From contig JANQQV010000013.1 of assembly GCA_028284865.1 (NCBI GenBank), positions 1-64,000 of the forward strand: a DNA stretch of 64,000 bases, written 5' to 3'. Shown here piece after piece: positions 23,794-33,788 of this stretch. The notes below the pieces were generated by a model, which was not told the DNA's origin, ran no database searches, and saw only the letters and a program-made list of their open reading frames with translations. The first letter of the stretch is position 1, and every line of letters starts with the position of its first letter. A program made the position numbers and the translations under genes. This DNA is from Rhodothermales bacterium (lineage in GTDB: Bacteria > Bacteroidota > Rhodothermia > Rhodothermales > UBA10348).

Positions 23794-26766
23794 ATGAACG
23801 AGCAGATCGTCATACGCGGTGCGCGTGAGCACAACCTGCGGAATATCGATCTGGACATTCCCCGCAATCAGCTCGTCGTCATCACCGGTCTGTCCGGTTC
23901 GGGAAAGAGCTCCCTCGCGTTCGACACCATCTATGCCGAGGGTCAGCGTCGCTACATGGAGAGCCTTTCGGCCTACGCGCGGCAGTTCCTCGGGATGATG
24001 GAGCGGCCCGATGTCGATTTCATCGACGGCCTGTCCCCGGTCATCGCCATCGAACAGAAGACGGTCAGCCGGAATCCGCGTTCAACGGTCGGCACGGTCA
24101 CCGAGATTTACGACTTCTTGCGCCTGCTCTACGCGCGGGCGTCGACGGCCTACTCGCACGTGTCGGGTGGCCTGATGCGCAAGCAGAGTGATGATGAGAT
24201 CATCGACGGGATCCTGGGACTGGAGGAGGGCACCCGTGTCTTGCTGCTGGCTCCGCTGGTCAAGGGTCGCAAGGGACACTATCGGGAGCTGTTCGATCAA
24301 ATCGGGAAGCAGGGATTCCAGCGCGTTCGGGTCGATGGTGTGGTGCAGGAGATCGAGAAGGGGATGAAAGTCGATCGCTACAAGACGCACGACATTGAAG
24401 TGGTGGTCGACCGGCTTGTGATCAAACCCGGAATCCGCTCGCGCATCAGCCAGTCCGTCGAGACGGCGCTAGGAATGGGAAGCGGCACCTTGATTGCCCA
24501 AATCGTCGCCGGCCCCGAGGAGAACGGCGATCGGCTCTTTTCGCGCCATTTGTTCTGCCCGGAGGACGGCGTTTCCTACGACGATCCCTCACCGAATACA
24601 TTCTCGTTCAACTCCCCGTACGGAGCGTGTCCGGAGTGCAATGGACTGGGCTCCAAACGGGAGCTGGACCCCGAGCTGATCATTCCGGATCGCTCGAAGT
24701 CGATCAACGACGGCGGCATTACCCCGCTCGGAAAGCCCCGCGACATCTGGATATTCAGTCAGGTCCGCGCCGTGGCTGATCGGGAAGGGTTCGACTTTGA
24801 CACGCCGCTGGGAGAGTTGACTGAAGACCAGCTGACCATCCTTCTTGAGGGTGCGGGCGACGATCAGTTCGACATCGTCTATCAGTACAAGGATCGCGAG
24901 GTCACGTACAAACACCGCTACAGCGGCGTCTACCAGCACGTCTGGCACACGTACGAGAACACCTCTTCGAACACATCCCGGAAGTGGGCCGAGGCATTCA
25001 TGCGTCACATGGCGTGTGCCTCATGCAAAGGCGGGCGATTGAAACCCGAGAGCCTCTCTTTCCGGTTCGGCGGGGAATCGATTGCCACACTGACCGGCAT
25101 GGACCTGATGCAGCTTCGCACCTTCTTTCAGGGTGTGGAGCTGACCGAAAGGCAGCAGGTCATTGCCGGACCGATCGTCAAGGAAATTTCGGAGCGCCTC
25201 GACTTCCTGATCAACGTCGGTGTCGGATATCTGAATCTGGACCGATCAGCACGCACCCTTTCCGGTGGCGAAAGTCAGCGTATCCGGCTGGCAACACAGA
25301 TCGGAACGCAGCTCACCGGAGTCCTCTATGTTCTGGACGAGCCTTCGATCGGATTGCATGCGCGCGACAACAGTCGCCTGATTGAGTCCCTGAAGCAGCT
25401 TCGCGATCTGGAGAACTCGGTTCTGGTCGTTGAACACGATCGGGACATGATCGAAGCCGCCGATTTTGTCATCGATCTCGGACCGGGTGCCGGCGAACTG
25501 GGAGGCATGGTCGTCGGAGCCTCCGTACCGGAAGCACTGCCCCTCGGATCGAATGGGACGACGTCGCTGACGACGGCTTATCTGCGAGGCAAACGCTCGA
25601 TCACCGTGCCCGCAAGTCGTCGCCCCGGCAACGGAATGCACATCACGCTGGAAGGCGCGCGAGGACACAATCTGAAAGGCGATACGCTGGAGCTGCCACT
25701 GGGTACGTTCACGTGTGTGACCGGTGTGTCGGGATCCGGCAAGTCGAGCTTGGTCAATCAGACCCTCTATCCGATCCTGGCCGCCCACTTCCACAAGGCG
25801 AAGACGGTCCCGCTGAAGTACAGCTCCATCGAGGGGCTGGAGCACGTAGACAAGGTCATCGATATCGACCAGAGTCCGATCGGGCGAACACCTCGCTCGA
25901 ATCCGGCCACCTATGCGGGTCTGTTCGGACACATTCGGGATCTGTTTGCGCAGCTTCCCGAGTCGAAAATCCGTGGCTACAAGCCCGGCCGATTCTCGTT
26001 CAATGTGAAAGGTGGGCGGTGCGAAACGTGCAAGGGAGCAGGCATCGTGAAGCTCGAAATGAACTTCCTGCCCAACGTTTACGTGGAGTGCGAGACGTGC
26101 GCCTCCCGGCGCTACAACCAGGAGACGCTGGAAGTACGATTCAAGGGCAAGAGCATCGCCGACGTCCTGGAGATGACGGTCGAAGAGGCACTGTCCTTCT
26201 TCGAGAACGTCCCGCGCATTGAACGCAAGCTCCGCACGCTCCACTCGGTGGGTCTGGGCTATATCCGCCTGGGACAGCAAGCCACCACCCTGTCCGGAGG
26301 CGAAGCGCAGCGAGTCAAGCTGGCCAAGGAATTGTCCCGTCCAGGGACCGGTCGCACGCTGTATATCCTGGACGAACCAACGACCGGGCTGCACTTCGAG
26401 GATATCCGCCACCTGCTGGCCGTGCTTCAAGCACTGGTCCGCAAGGGGAATACGGTCCTGGTCATCGAGCACAACCTGGATGTCGTCAAAGTGGCCGATC
26501 ACGTCATTGACCTGGGACCCGACGGCGGCGAAGGGGGCGGGCAAATTCTGTTCTCAGGTACGCCTGAAGACCTGGCGAAGGCCAACACGCCCACCGGTAC
26601 GTTCCTGGCCGAGGAGTTCGAGCGTGTAGCAGAGATTGACGAGGAAGACGAAGAACTGGATCTGGACGCACTTGCCTCGGACGAGGCGGACGATGACGAC
26701 GAGGTCATCGAGGACGAACCGGAAGAGGACGAAGGGTCCTCAGAAGCATCCAGCCAAACCACCTGA
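23794..26766 (+). CDS. uvrA: Excinuclease ABC subunit A
   Basis: UvrA finds bulky DNA lesions and loads UvrB in nucleotide excision repair. The 990-residue product has two ABC ATPase modules. The first has Walker A GLSGSGKSS near residue 32 and signature LSGGESQRIRLA near 489. The second has Walker A GVSGSGKSS near 643 and signature LSGGEAQRVKLA near 833. The zinc-binding module is GGRCETCKGAG near 743 with its partner VECETCASRR. The first zinc finger is altered: its first pair reads CPED instead of CPxC, as I recall for other Bacteroidota UvrA. The C-terminal 45 residues are an almost purely acidic, low-complexity tail. A standard length is about 940, so the tail explains the excess. Confidence 0.97.
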   Translation: MNEQIVIRGAREHNLRNIDLDIPRNQLVVITGLSGSGKSSLAFDTIYAEGQRRYMESLSAYARQFLGMMERPDVDFIDGLSPVIAIEQKTVSRNPRSTVGTVTEIYDFLRLLYARASTAYSHVSGGLMRKQSDDEIIDGILGLEEGTRVLLLAPLVKGRKGHYRELFDQIGKQGFQRVRVDGVVQEIEKGMKVDRYKTHDIEVVVDRLVIKPGIRSRISQSVETALGMGSGTLIAQIVAGPEENGDRLFSRHLFCPEDGVSYDDPSPNTFSFNSPYGACPECNGLGSKRELDPELIIPDRSKSINDGGITPLGKPRDIWIFSQVRAVADREGFDFDTPLGELTEDQLTILLEGAGDDQFDIVYQYKDREVTYKHRYSGVYQHVWHTYENTSSNTSRKWAEAFMRHMACASCKGGRLKPESLSFRFGGESIATLTGMDLMQLRTFFQGVELTERQQVIAGPIVKEISERLDFLINVGVGYLNLDRSARTLSGGESQRIRLATQIGTQLTGVLYVLDEPSIGLHARDNSRLIESLKQLRDLENSVLVVEHDRDMIEAADFVIDLGPGAGELGGMVVGASVPEALPLGSNGTTSLTTAYLRGKRSITVPASRRPGNGMHITLEGARGHNLKGDTLELPLGTFTCVTGVSGSGKSSLVNQTLYPILAAHFHKAKTVPLKYSSIEGLEHVDKVIDIDQSPIGRTPRSNPATYAGLFGHIRDLFAQLPESKIRGYKPGRFSFNVKGGRCETCKGAGIVKLEMNFLPNVYVECETCASRRYNQETLEVRFKGKSIADVLEMTVEEALSFFENVPRIERKLRTLHSVGLGYIRLGQQATTLSGGEAQRVKLAKELSRPGTGRTLYILDEPTTGLHFEDIRHLLAVLQALVRKGNTVLVIEHNLDVVKVADHVIDLGPDGGEGGGQILFSGTPEDLAKANTPTGTFLAEEFERVAEIDEEDEELDLDALASDEADDDDEVIEDEPEEDEGSSEASSQTT

Positions 26767-26807
26767 TTTGACCGACAAGGTCTGACCAAACCAAGCAATT
26801 CAACGCG

Positions 26808-27206
26808 ATGGAGCCATCATTCATCCCCCAGTATCAGAAGCCTGACGAGCCCGGCGTGGCGATGAACTTCGACAACACGGTCTCGCTGCTCCAGCGGGTG
26901 GGTCCAGAAGACACGTTTGATCAGGCGGCACGGGAAGCCTTTCGCTTGATTCGGGAGGCACAGCGGCAGTATCCAGACTGGCCACGGGTATTCTACCTCG
27001 AAATCGAAGGCCACAAGGGAGAGCAAAAAGGCTACGATTCTGACTTCTTCGAATTCCAGCAGGAATTCTGGTTTGCGACCATCGCCCATTTTGTCACGGC
27101 CTTTGAAACGCCGCTGGTGGGTGGCCTGATGAATCCTCAGCCTCAGCGTAACGATATTCCCGACGAGCTTTCCATCAACACACCCGAATCGGGAGACGAC
27201 GCATGA
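26808..27206 (+). CDS. Hypothetical cytoplasmic protein
   Basis: This 132-residue protein has no signal or membrane helix. It has an EAFRLIREAQRQYPDWPRVFYLEIEGHK core and a segment dense in Phe (SDFFEFQQEFWFATIAHFV) in the middle, predicted alpha/beta. It follows uvrA by 41 bases and overlaps the next gene by four bases (ATGA), so it is probably in one operon with the M24 peptidase. No known motif was found. The function is unknown. Confidence 0.65.
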   Translation: MEPSFIPQYQKPDEPGVAMNFDNTVSLLQRVGPEDTFDQAAREAFRLIREAQRQYPDWPRVFYLEIEGHKGEQKGYDSDFFEFQQEFWFATIAHFVTAFETPLVGGLMNPQPQRNDIPDELSINTPESGDDA

Positions 27207-28543
27207 CCCGTACGATTTCTTTCCTCGCCGTTTTGCTGCTGTTCACGGGATTGGCAGAGGCCCGTCAGTGGGATGACCCGGTCATCCTTTCCATGGAAGA
27301 GCGCGCAGAGGTAATCGACCGGCTGCTCGAAGAGCGTTTCGAGACTGTGGTACCCGAACTGATGCGGCGGGAAGGATTCGACATGTGGATCATCGCTGCC
27401 CGCGAGTACAACGAAGATCCGGTCATGCGAACGATGCTTCCGGCCACCTGGCTGAACGCGCGTCGCCGAACCGTCCTCGTGTTCTACGATCGGGGGAACG
27501 AGCAAGGCGTCGAGCGGCTTGCCGTTGCGCGCTACGCGATGGGCGACGCCTTCCCGAGCGCCTGGAATCCCGAAGAACAGCCGGATCAATGGGCTCGACT
27601 CGCTGAAATCGTCGAAGAGCGTGATCCACAGCGCATTGGCCTGAACATGTCGGAGATGTTCGCGACAGCAGATGGCCTGACGGCGAGCGAGAAGGATGGC
27701 ATGCTGGCCGCATGGCCGCAGAAATACATCGATCGCATCGCCGGCGCGGAGAACCTCTCGGTGGGATGGTTGGAAACGCGGACTCAGAGCGAAATGGAGC
27801 TCTACCCGATGATCATGCGGATCGCGCGCGACATCATTTCAGAGGGTCTTTCCGAACGCGTCATACAACCGGGAGTGACGACAACCGACGATGTGGAATG
27901 GTGGTACCGCGAGCGCATTCGTGATCTGAATCTGGTGACCTGGTTCCATCCCTCGGTCGACTTCCAGCGTCCCGCAGCTACCGAGCGTGACAATGACTTC
28001 TCGGCACGTGAGGAAGGCGGCGTCATCCACATGGGTGATCTGCTGCACATCGATTTTGGAATCACCTACCTGCGATTGAATACCGATACGCAGATGCTGG
28101 CGTACGTTCTCAAGCATGGTGAATCGGATGCTCCTCAGTACCTCCATGACGCCATGGCCGTGGGCAATCGCTTGCAGGATATCCTGACTGATCAGTTCGC
28201 AACCGGTCGCTCTGGGAACGAGATCCTGCTTTCGGCGCTCGACCAGGCGAAAGCTGAAGGCATCAATGCGACCATCTACACGCACCCGATCGGGTATCAC
28301 GGCCACGGGGCCGGTCCCACGATTGGTCTGTGGGATCAGCAGGGTGGCGTACCCGGTCGCGGTGACTACCCCCTTTACCCGATGACGGCTCACTCCATCG
28401 AGCTCAATGCCGCCGTGCAGATTGCCGAATGGGGTGGCCAGACGGTTCGCATCATGCTCGAAGAAGATGCCATTTTTGACGGCGAGGACGTGACCTACAT
28501 TGATCCCAGGCAGGAGCGCATTCTGCTGATCCCGAGGCAGTAG
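27203..28543 (+). CDS. Exported M24 family metallopeptidase
   Basis: This is an aminopeptidase-P/creatinase-fold (pita-bread) enzyme of 446 residues with a signal peptide (to about AEA, residue 20). Candidate metal ligands can be seen in order: D in LLHIDFG (about residue 287), D in LNTDTQ (about 298), H in GYHGHGAGP, E in SIELNA and E in MLEEDA. This set supports an active di-metal site. Typical activity is removal of an N-terminal residue preceding Pro (Xaa-Pro aminopeptidase). Export implies work on extracytoplasmic peptides. A strong hairpin follows at 28569. Confidence 0.88.
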   Translation: MTRTISFLAVLLLFTGLAEARQWDDPVILSMEERAEVIDRLLEERFETVVPELMRREGFDMWIIAAREYNEDPVMRTMLPATWLNARRRTVLVFYDRGNEQGVERLAVARYAMGDAFPSAWNPEEQPDQWARLAEIVEERDPQRIGLNMSEMFATADGLTASEKDGMLAAWPQKYIDRIAGAENLSVGWLETRTQSEMELYPMIMRIARDIISEGLSERVIQPGVTTTDDVEWWYRERIRDLNLVTWFHPSVDFQRPAATERDNDFSAREEGGVIHMGDLLHIDFGITYLRLNTDTQMLAYVLKHGESDAPQYLHDAMAVGNRLQDILTDQFATGRSGNEILLSALDQAKAEGINATIYTHPIGYHGHGAGPTIGLWDQQGGVPGRGDYPLYPMTAHSIELNAAVQIAEWGGQTVRIMLEEDAIFDGEDVTYIDPRQERILLIPRQ

Positions 28544-28568
28544 GCGTAGCATACAGCTCAGAAATGAC

Positions 28569-28604
28569 GCGGGCCGCGACGGGAGACTTCCCGTCGCGGC
28601 CCGC
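28569..28604. terminator. Bidirectional hairpin terminator
   Basis: GCGGGCCGCGACGGGA and its complement TCCCGTCGCGGCCCGC form a stem of about 16 base pairs between convergent genes. It is followed by CGCGCTTTCC on the plus strand. Confidence 0.85.
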
Positions 28605-28633
28605 GCGCTTTCCAGTAGAGTGTCAGCCCGGAT

Positions 28634-29380
28634 CTACATGTCCGAGGCGTCTGCCATCGTCACGTCAAACGTCGAGATGTGCAGGTTCAGGGCGTGGTTC
28701 ACCCGGAAACCGGTAACTCCATCCGTGGGCAGATCGCCTTTGGCCTGGGAATGCACGACCTGATCATTCACCATGAAGGAGATCATGTCGCCCTCGGTCT
28801 GGATGCCCAGCACGTTGGCCGTTGGGTCGTTGTCTGCAGACCACGGCGCGATGGCATCGCTGGCCGTCCAACTGACCACATCCGCTGTCTCATCTCCCAT
28901 GCGCTGCTTGACCAGGTATTCGCCCGTTTTGCGAATCAGGAAGTACAGGTAGGCTTGATCCGGGCCAGCCAGGTCGGAGCCGCCGACAAAGAGACCGAAG
29001 GCCTCATTGCGCTGGCCGGGATCGAACAGGAAGATGTTGGACGATACGCTGTAGTCGCCTTCTGCCGTGCTGGCCGGATGCCAGTAGATGGCCGCCGGTC
29101 CCGAGGTGACGTGCCAGCCGGGTGTCATGTTGGTAAAGAAGATGTCCGGATCAACAGTAGCTGTATCTCCCGTGACTACGTAGTCATCGGAAGGACGATC
29201 AAAGCGGATTTCCCAGTCAGTCGGCATGGCAAAGTCGGCTGGAACGGGACTCTGGGCATCCGGACGTTGGGACATCATCGCGTCTTCAGTGGCATCGGCT
29301 TGCGCTTCTTCGTCGGCGGGTGCACAACCGGTGATCAGCACGGCTGCAAACAGCAGTGGGAGTAGATTGGTGAGCTTCAT
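28634..29380 (-). CDS. Lipoprotein with beta-sandwich outline
   Basis: The 248-residue product starts at ATG 29380 (an upstream ATG at 29416 adds 12 residues of poor signal quality). The lipobox is LITGC (C18 region). A linker rich in Ala, Glu and Asp follows, then a beta-sandwich-like domain with YSVSSNIFLFDPG, GLFVGGSDL, YLYFLIRKTGEYLVK and FMVNDQVVHS segments. That order resembles concanavalin-like, 3-keto-disaccharide-hydrolase-type (DUF1080) or LamG folds. No catalytic residue can be named. It is 48 bases downstream of the MBL-fold gene and is probably co-transcribed with it. Confidence 0.7.
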   Translation of the reverse strand: MKLTNLLPLLFAAVLITGCAPADEEAQADATEDAMMSQRPDAQSPVPADFAMPTDWEIRFDRPSDDYVVTGDTATVDPDIFFTNMTPGWHVTSGPAAIYWHPASTAEGDYSVSSNIFLFDPGQRNEAFGLFVGGSDLAGPDQAYLYFLIRKTGEYLVKQRMGDETADVVSWTASDAIAPWSADNDPTANVLGIQTEGDMISFMVNDQVVHSQAKGDLPTDGVTGFRVNHALNLHISTFDVTMADASDM

Positions 29381-29428
29381 GGCGGGAAAGGGATGAGTGG
29401 TTGGGTGGAGGGACAAGTATACGAGGCA

Positions 29429-30346
29429 CTACTCCTGCACGGAGGTCATTTCTTCGTGTACCGCAGCAATATTGCCGGCAATGCCGTCAGGATTACCACC
29501 GATCATGTGGGCGTCGAAGCCCTCAAGGCCTTTGGCAGCGACTTCTTCGCGTGACATTCCAGCGTCGATTCCTGCCTCGACTGCGTCGCGCAGCGCGCCC
29601 AGGTAGTCGCGCATGACAAGAAGATCCTCGCGACGGCCCAGGATACCATTGACGGGGTTGGCGTGACCGAAGATGAACACGGTATTGTCGGTGAACAGGT
29701 CATGGGCCCGTTCCAAAGTGACCATCCAATTGGCGGTATCCGCTCCGGCTCCCAAATCGATGTAGGCGTGGCGGTAGTGGAAAACCAGGTCACCCATGTG
29801 GACGACGTCGGCGTGCTCAAAGTGGATGATCGCATCGCCAGCCGTGTGTGCGGGTCCATAGTGATGCAGGCGGATGGTCTCGTCGCCCACGTCTTTGGAC
29901 CACGACTCGGCAAAGGTCTCATTAGCGAAGGTCTGGTCATCCAGCGTGCCACGGCGTTCGGCCTGCATGCGCTGGAGCATGGGGACGTTGTCGTGGGCCA
30001 CGATTTGGTCGGCATCCGCCCCCAACACGCCATTTCCGGCGGTATGATCGCCATGATGGTGGGAGTTGATGAGCAGGTCGACCGTGCGGTCTGAGCGCTC
30101 CATCAATCCGTCGCGGCATTCGGCAGCCGATTCCGGGAACTGGGAGTCCACGGCAACCACGGCATCATCATTGATCAACCACCCGATCGTGCCGCCACGT
30201 GCTTCGAACCGACCCACTCCGCGTCGGATTGGGGTGAACAGTCCGTTGGTGCGGGCGAAGGCCGACAGAGGAAGCGGCGTGGAGCTGGCGAGCAGCCCCA
30301 ATCCAGCTACGGTGCCAGCCGACGAGAGAAAAGTGCGGCGTTTCAT
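29429..30346 (-). CDS. Tat-exported MBL-fold metallo-hydrolase
   Basis: The 305-residue product starts at ATG 30346 with a twin-arginine signal (KRRTFLSSAG). The metallo-beta-lactamase fold is shown by HHHGDH near residue 96, then PAHTAGD, HMGDL and GHANPV. These supply the usual two-zinc ligands. It probably hydrolyses a small ester, lactone or thioester; some homologues are annotated as quorum-quenching or glyoxalase-type, which cannot be decided here. Export by the Tat route means folding with metal in the cytoplasm. Confidence 0.87.
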   Translation of the reverse strand: MKRRTFLSSAGTVAGLGLLASSTPLPLSAFARTNGLFTPIRRGVGRFEARGGTIGWLINDDAVVAVDSQFPESAAECRDGLMERSDRTVDLLINSHHHGDHTAGNGVLGADADQIVAHDNVPMLQRMQAERRGTLDDQTFANETFAESWSKDVGDETIRLHHYGPAHTAGDAIIHFEHADVVHMGDLVFHYRHAYIDLGAGADTANWMVTLERAHDLFTDNTVFIFGHANPVNGILGRREDLLVMRDYLGALRDAVEAGIDAGMSREEVAAKGLEGFDAHMIGGNPDGIAGNIAAVHEEMTSVQE

Positions 30347-30472
30347 GGGATGCGTCAAGGTGATGGGTGGTCAGCGATGATCAGTAGTAAGGCGCCGGGA
30401 ATCACTGTAGGCGCGAGGGTCGATTCGTCATACCCGAGGAACCGCATTCGGGTTCGATGCTTAATGGGGGCC

Positions 30473-31933
30473 ATGGATTGCACTTTCACGCATATTGACA
30501 CCCGGAAGAGGCCACTCGACATTCGATTCAGCCGGTTTGCCGCCGGGCTGATCATGTCGGTATTCATCCTCCTCACCGCGTTTCCGACGCAAGCCCAGGA
30601 TCTGGAGCGCTTGATTGCCGATGCCGAGATCACGGGCGTCACCCTGGCCATCATTGATAATGGCGAGGTCAGCGAGGTAAGGGCTGCAGGCATCCGGACG
30701 ACGGAAACGAATCTGCCCATGACGGCAGAGACCGTGTTCGAAGCTGAATCCCTTAGTAAACCCGTCGTTGCCTGGATCGCCCTTCGTCTGATGGAAGAGG
30801 GCACGCTCGATCTCGATCAACCGCTGTCTGAGCTGGCAGCGTGGAGCGATGCGCAGCACGATGTCCGCTACCAGCGCATCACGCCGAGGATGGTCCTTTC
30901 CCATACCTCCGGGTTTCCCAACTTCCGCGCGCCTGGACAAGCGCTTCCCATTCTGTACGAGCCCGGTACGTTTTTCACCTATTCGGGTGAAGGGTTTCTA
31001 TTCCTTCAGCACGTCTTGGAAGCTGTCACGTTCTCTTCGCTTGAAGAGCTGGCTTTCAAGTACGTGTTCGAACCTTTCGGGATGACGTCGTCCAGTTTCA
31101 TCTGGCAAAGCGACTACGGTTCACGCATCGCGGTCGGGCACACGGATATGAATGTCGCGCTGGACAAGTTCGTACCCCAGACGGCCAACGCTGCGATCGG
31201 GCTGCATACGACAGCCAGTGACTACGCCCGATTCATGATCGGCGTCTCGCAAGCGGATGATCTGGGCCGGCGTCTGACCAGGGAATTGGCACTGGCACAA
31301 GTCGACGCGCTGGACGGTGTGTTCTGGGGTCTCGGATTCGGCATTCAGCCGACGATGGACGGCTCCGCCCTTTGGGAGTGGGGAGATAATGCCGGCTACA
31401 AGAGCTTCGCGTACATCGAACCGGACGCAGAATCCGGTTTCGTGATGCTTTCCAACAGCGCCAATGGCATGCTCATCCTGCACGAAGTGTTCGAGGAGGT
31501 GATCAGCGGGCCTCAAACGGCTGTGCGCTGGCTCAATTACGAGCAATACGATGACGTCGTCTACCAGCTGGGCCGGCGACTGCACTATCGTATGCTCTCC
31601 GGAGGCTTGGAGGCCGTCAGAGCTGACTACGAAGCGGCCAAGTCCGAGCTGCCAGCGGAGGCCTTCGTGGAAGAAGCGCTCAACGCCCTGGGGTATCGCC
31701 TCCTGCGGCAAGGGATGATCGAAGAAGCAGTGGGCATCTTCCGCTTCAACGTGGAGCTGTATCCCGAGTCTGGCAACCCATACGACTCTCTAGGGGAAGC
31801 GCTTCTGGCTGCGGGTAACCTCGAGGAGGCGCTCGAAAACTACGAGACCTCCGTACGGCTGGACCCCGGCAATGAGAACGGGGTCGCCATGATCACCTAC
31901 CTCGAGGCGCAAATCGAAGCCGACAGCCAGTAG
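30473..31933 (+). CDS. Exported class C beta-lactamase-like serine hydrolase with TPR region
   Basis: The 486-residue product has a signal peptide (SVFILLTAFPTQAQ, ends at about residue 42). The beta-lactamase class C/penicillin-binding fold spans about residues 45-355. The SxxK motif reads SLSK (near residue 93). The YxN position reads YSG (near 170). WEWGDNAGYKS replaces the usual KTG-like third motif. About residues 360-480 form tetratricopeptide-like repeats (AEAFVEEALNALGYRLLRQG, YPESGNPYDSLGEALLAAGN). Probable roles include D-stereospecific peptide or ester hydrolysis; true beta-lactam resistance is not implied. ATG 30473 was chosen because it leads directly into the signal. Confidence 0.85.
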   Translation: MDCTFTHIDTRKRPLDIRFSRFAAGLIMSVFILLTAFPTQAQDLERLIADAEITGVTLAIIDNGEVSEVRAAGIRTTETNLPMTAETVFEAESLSKPVVAWIALRLMEEGTLDLDQPLSELAAWSDAQHDVRYQRITPRMVLSHTSGFPNFRAPGQALPILYEPGTFFTYSGEGFLFLQHVLEAVTFSSLEELAFKYVFEPFGMTSSSFIWQSDYGSRIAVGHTDMNVALDKFVPQTANAAIGLHTTASDYARFMIGVSQADDLGRRLTRELALAQVDALDGVFWGLGFGIQPTMDGSALWEWGDNAGYKSFAYIEPDAESGFVMLSNSANGMLILHEVFEEVISGPQTAVRWLNYEQYDDVVYQLGRRLHYRMLSGGLEAVRADYEAAKSELPAEAFVEEALNALGYRLLRQGMIEEAVGIFRFNVELYPESGNPYDSLGEALLAAGNLEEALENYETSVRLDPGNENGVAMITYLEAQIEADSQ

Positions 31934-32020
31934 GCTGCGCTGTGCGAACCCGCGCCCTGGCATAAGGCGAACCGAGGCGGTGACGACGAACCAGCGCCCG
32001 GAGCCTATCGAACGATCTGC

Positions 32021-33751
32021 CTATCGACCAGCTGAGTCGGGGCTCGGATCTCGCACTTCGAATCCAAGCATCATGCCAGCGTGCAGGTGCTCAGCGATGT
32101 GACAGTGCGCCATCCATTTACCGGGATTCGTTACATCCACCAGGATGTCGATCGTCGATCCAACCGGAATAATCACCGTGTCTTTCCATCCCATGTTGCG
32201 ATTTGGCACGCCGTCGATGTGGGTCACCACGAATCGCTGACCATGCACGTGGAAGGGGTGATTCATCGGGTGGAATGAGGACGGGTCGTTGAAGACGCGA
32301 ATCTTGACGACATCGCCGACTTCCCACTGCCAGTTGATCTCCATGCTCTTCTGGCCCGTGTCCTCGTCGAGGAGCGTCCACTTGGCCTCATCGCCCGTCG
32401 ACAGCCAGTTCATCATCGGCATGCCTTCATTCCACTCGATGGGAGGGAAGTAAAGCGTGTCGACTTCCATCATCCGCATCGTCATGGGATGCAGGTCGTT
32501 CGTTTCGATCGTCAGGCGAAGATTGTGATCGGGCGCCTTGTCGAAGTAGCGACGGAAGTTGTCGATATCGGCAATCGTGTCTTCGTTGGCGCGCGCCTCG
32601 GCAAAGGCCTCACCGTGATCGTCGGCAACCGCGCCGGACGCCGTGACTGTTCCCAGAACATGCGTTTCCGGCACGAATGTGCCCCGGAAGTGATCGATGC
32701 CTTGAATGGCATTCGTGATCTCGAACGTGCCTTCTTCGTCGAAGTGCACATCCACGATGTAGCGCTCCGCAGGGCCGATGACGACGCTGCTGACGAACTG
32801 CTCACGCTCGAACTTGCTGACATCGTCGGCAATTACCTTGATGCGCGCCCCGCCGAAATTGACGTTGAACGTGCGTGTATTGGCCACATTGGTCAGATAG
32901 AATCGGACGACTTCGCCCGCTTCGATGTCCAGGTTGTAGTCGGTGATGCCATTGAGCAGCATCACGTTGCCGAAGCGGCCCATGAGCGCATGGGTCGGCG
33001 TCGTTTCGCCGTACGGATACAGGCCGTTTCCATCCATCAGGATGTCATCCAGGATCAGCGGGACTTCGCGGTTGGCAGGCCCGTAATAGCCATCCTCCGT
33101 GGGGTCGACCAGCATGTTGCCATACAGTCCGAGGTCCTGCTGTACGTCTTCACGCATGTGCGGATGGTACCAGTACATGCCCGTGTCCGGGAAGTCGAGC
33201 TCGTAGGTGAACGTTTCGCCCGTCTCGACCGGTGGCTGCGTCATGCCCGGAATCCCGTCGAACGCATTCTCGAGTCGCAACCCGTGCCAGTGCACTGTGG
33301 TGGGCATGTCGATGTTGTTGGTGAACTCGACAATCACCCTTGAGCCGCGGTCCGCGCGGATCAGCGGCCCCGGGTACATGCCACCGTAGGCCATCATGAC
33401 GAGTTCCTGCCCATTGATCGTCCGGCGAACGAGCGAAGCGTCCATGTGAAGCGTATCGCCATCGGCCATGTCGATGATTTCGGACGGCCGGGCTTCAGGG
33501 TACATGGACACATCCATTCCGAATCCAGGCAGGAACGCGCCGGTTTCGGGGACATCATCCATCATTTCCGGCATCATGGGCATGGTCATCCCATCCATGG
33601 GGGCCATGCGCCAAACCAGACTGTCGCCCATCGGCATGTCGTGGTTGTGATGCATGTGCATGGAGTGATCCATGCCGTCCTGCGCTGCGACGGGTAATGC
33701 GAGCAGTAGTGACAGGGTGGCAACGAGTATGCGAGGCTTCAGAAAGCTCAT
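32021..33751 (-). CDS. Multicopper oxidase with Met/His-rich N-terminus
   Basis: The 576-residue product has a signal peptide ending near VAAQ (about residue 24). Residues 25-70 are extremely rich in Met and His (HSMHMHHNHDMPMG, MTMPMMPEMM). Cupredoxin domains carry all copper motifs: HWHG (near residue 154) and YHPHM (near 195) for the trinuclear cluster, HPMNHPFHVHG (near 495), and HCHIAEHLHAGMM (near 552) with the Cys of the type-1 copper and an axial Met. Known relatives oxidise Cu(I), phenolics or metal ions in the periplasm. The Met/His segment fits copper binding. It is last on the minus strand after seven propeller genes and one small exported protein, with 37 bases to the latter. Confidence 0.93.
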   Translation of the reverse strand: MSFLKPRILVATLSLLLALPVAAQDGMDHSMHMHHNHDMPMGDSLVWRMAPMDGMTMPMMPEMMDDVPETGAFLPGFGMDVSMYPEARPSEIIDMADGDTLHMDASLVRRTINGQELVMMAYGGMYPGPLIRADRGSRVIVEFTNNIDMPTTVHWHGLRLENAFDGIPGMTQPPVETGETFTYELDFPDTGMYWYHPHMREDVQQDLGLYGNMLVDPTEDGYYGPANREVPLILDDILMDGNGLYPYGETTPTHALMGRFGNVMLLNGITDYNLDIEAGEVVRFYLTNVANTRTFNVNFGGARIKVIADDVSKFEREQFVSSVVIGPAERYIVDVHFDEEGTFEITNAIQGIDHFRGTFVPETHVLGTVTASGAVADDHGEAFAEARANEDTIADIDNFRRYFDKAPDHNLRLTIETNDLHPMTMRMMEVDTLYFPPIEWNEGMPMMNWLSTGDEAKWTLLDEDTGQKSMEINWQWEVGDVVKIRVFNDPSSFHPMNHPFHVHGQRFVVTHIDGVPNRNMGWKDTVIIPVGSTIDILVDVTNPGKWMAHCHIAEHLHAGMMLGFEVRDPSPDSAGR

Positions 33752-33788
33752 CCTTCAGAGGTGGGTTGGTCGGATTCGGAAGCGGGGA

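Noticed and set aside
24559-24650. UvrA pseudogene suggested by the missing first-finger cysteine
   Set aside because: The frame is intact for 990 residues with both ATPase modules and the second zinc module complete.
25246-26544. Long open frame (about 430 codons) on the minus strand
   Set aside because: It is antisense to the well-conserved UvrA coding region and shows no domain.
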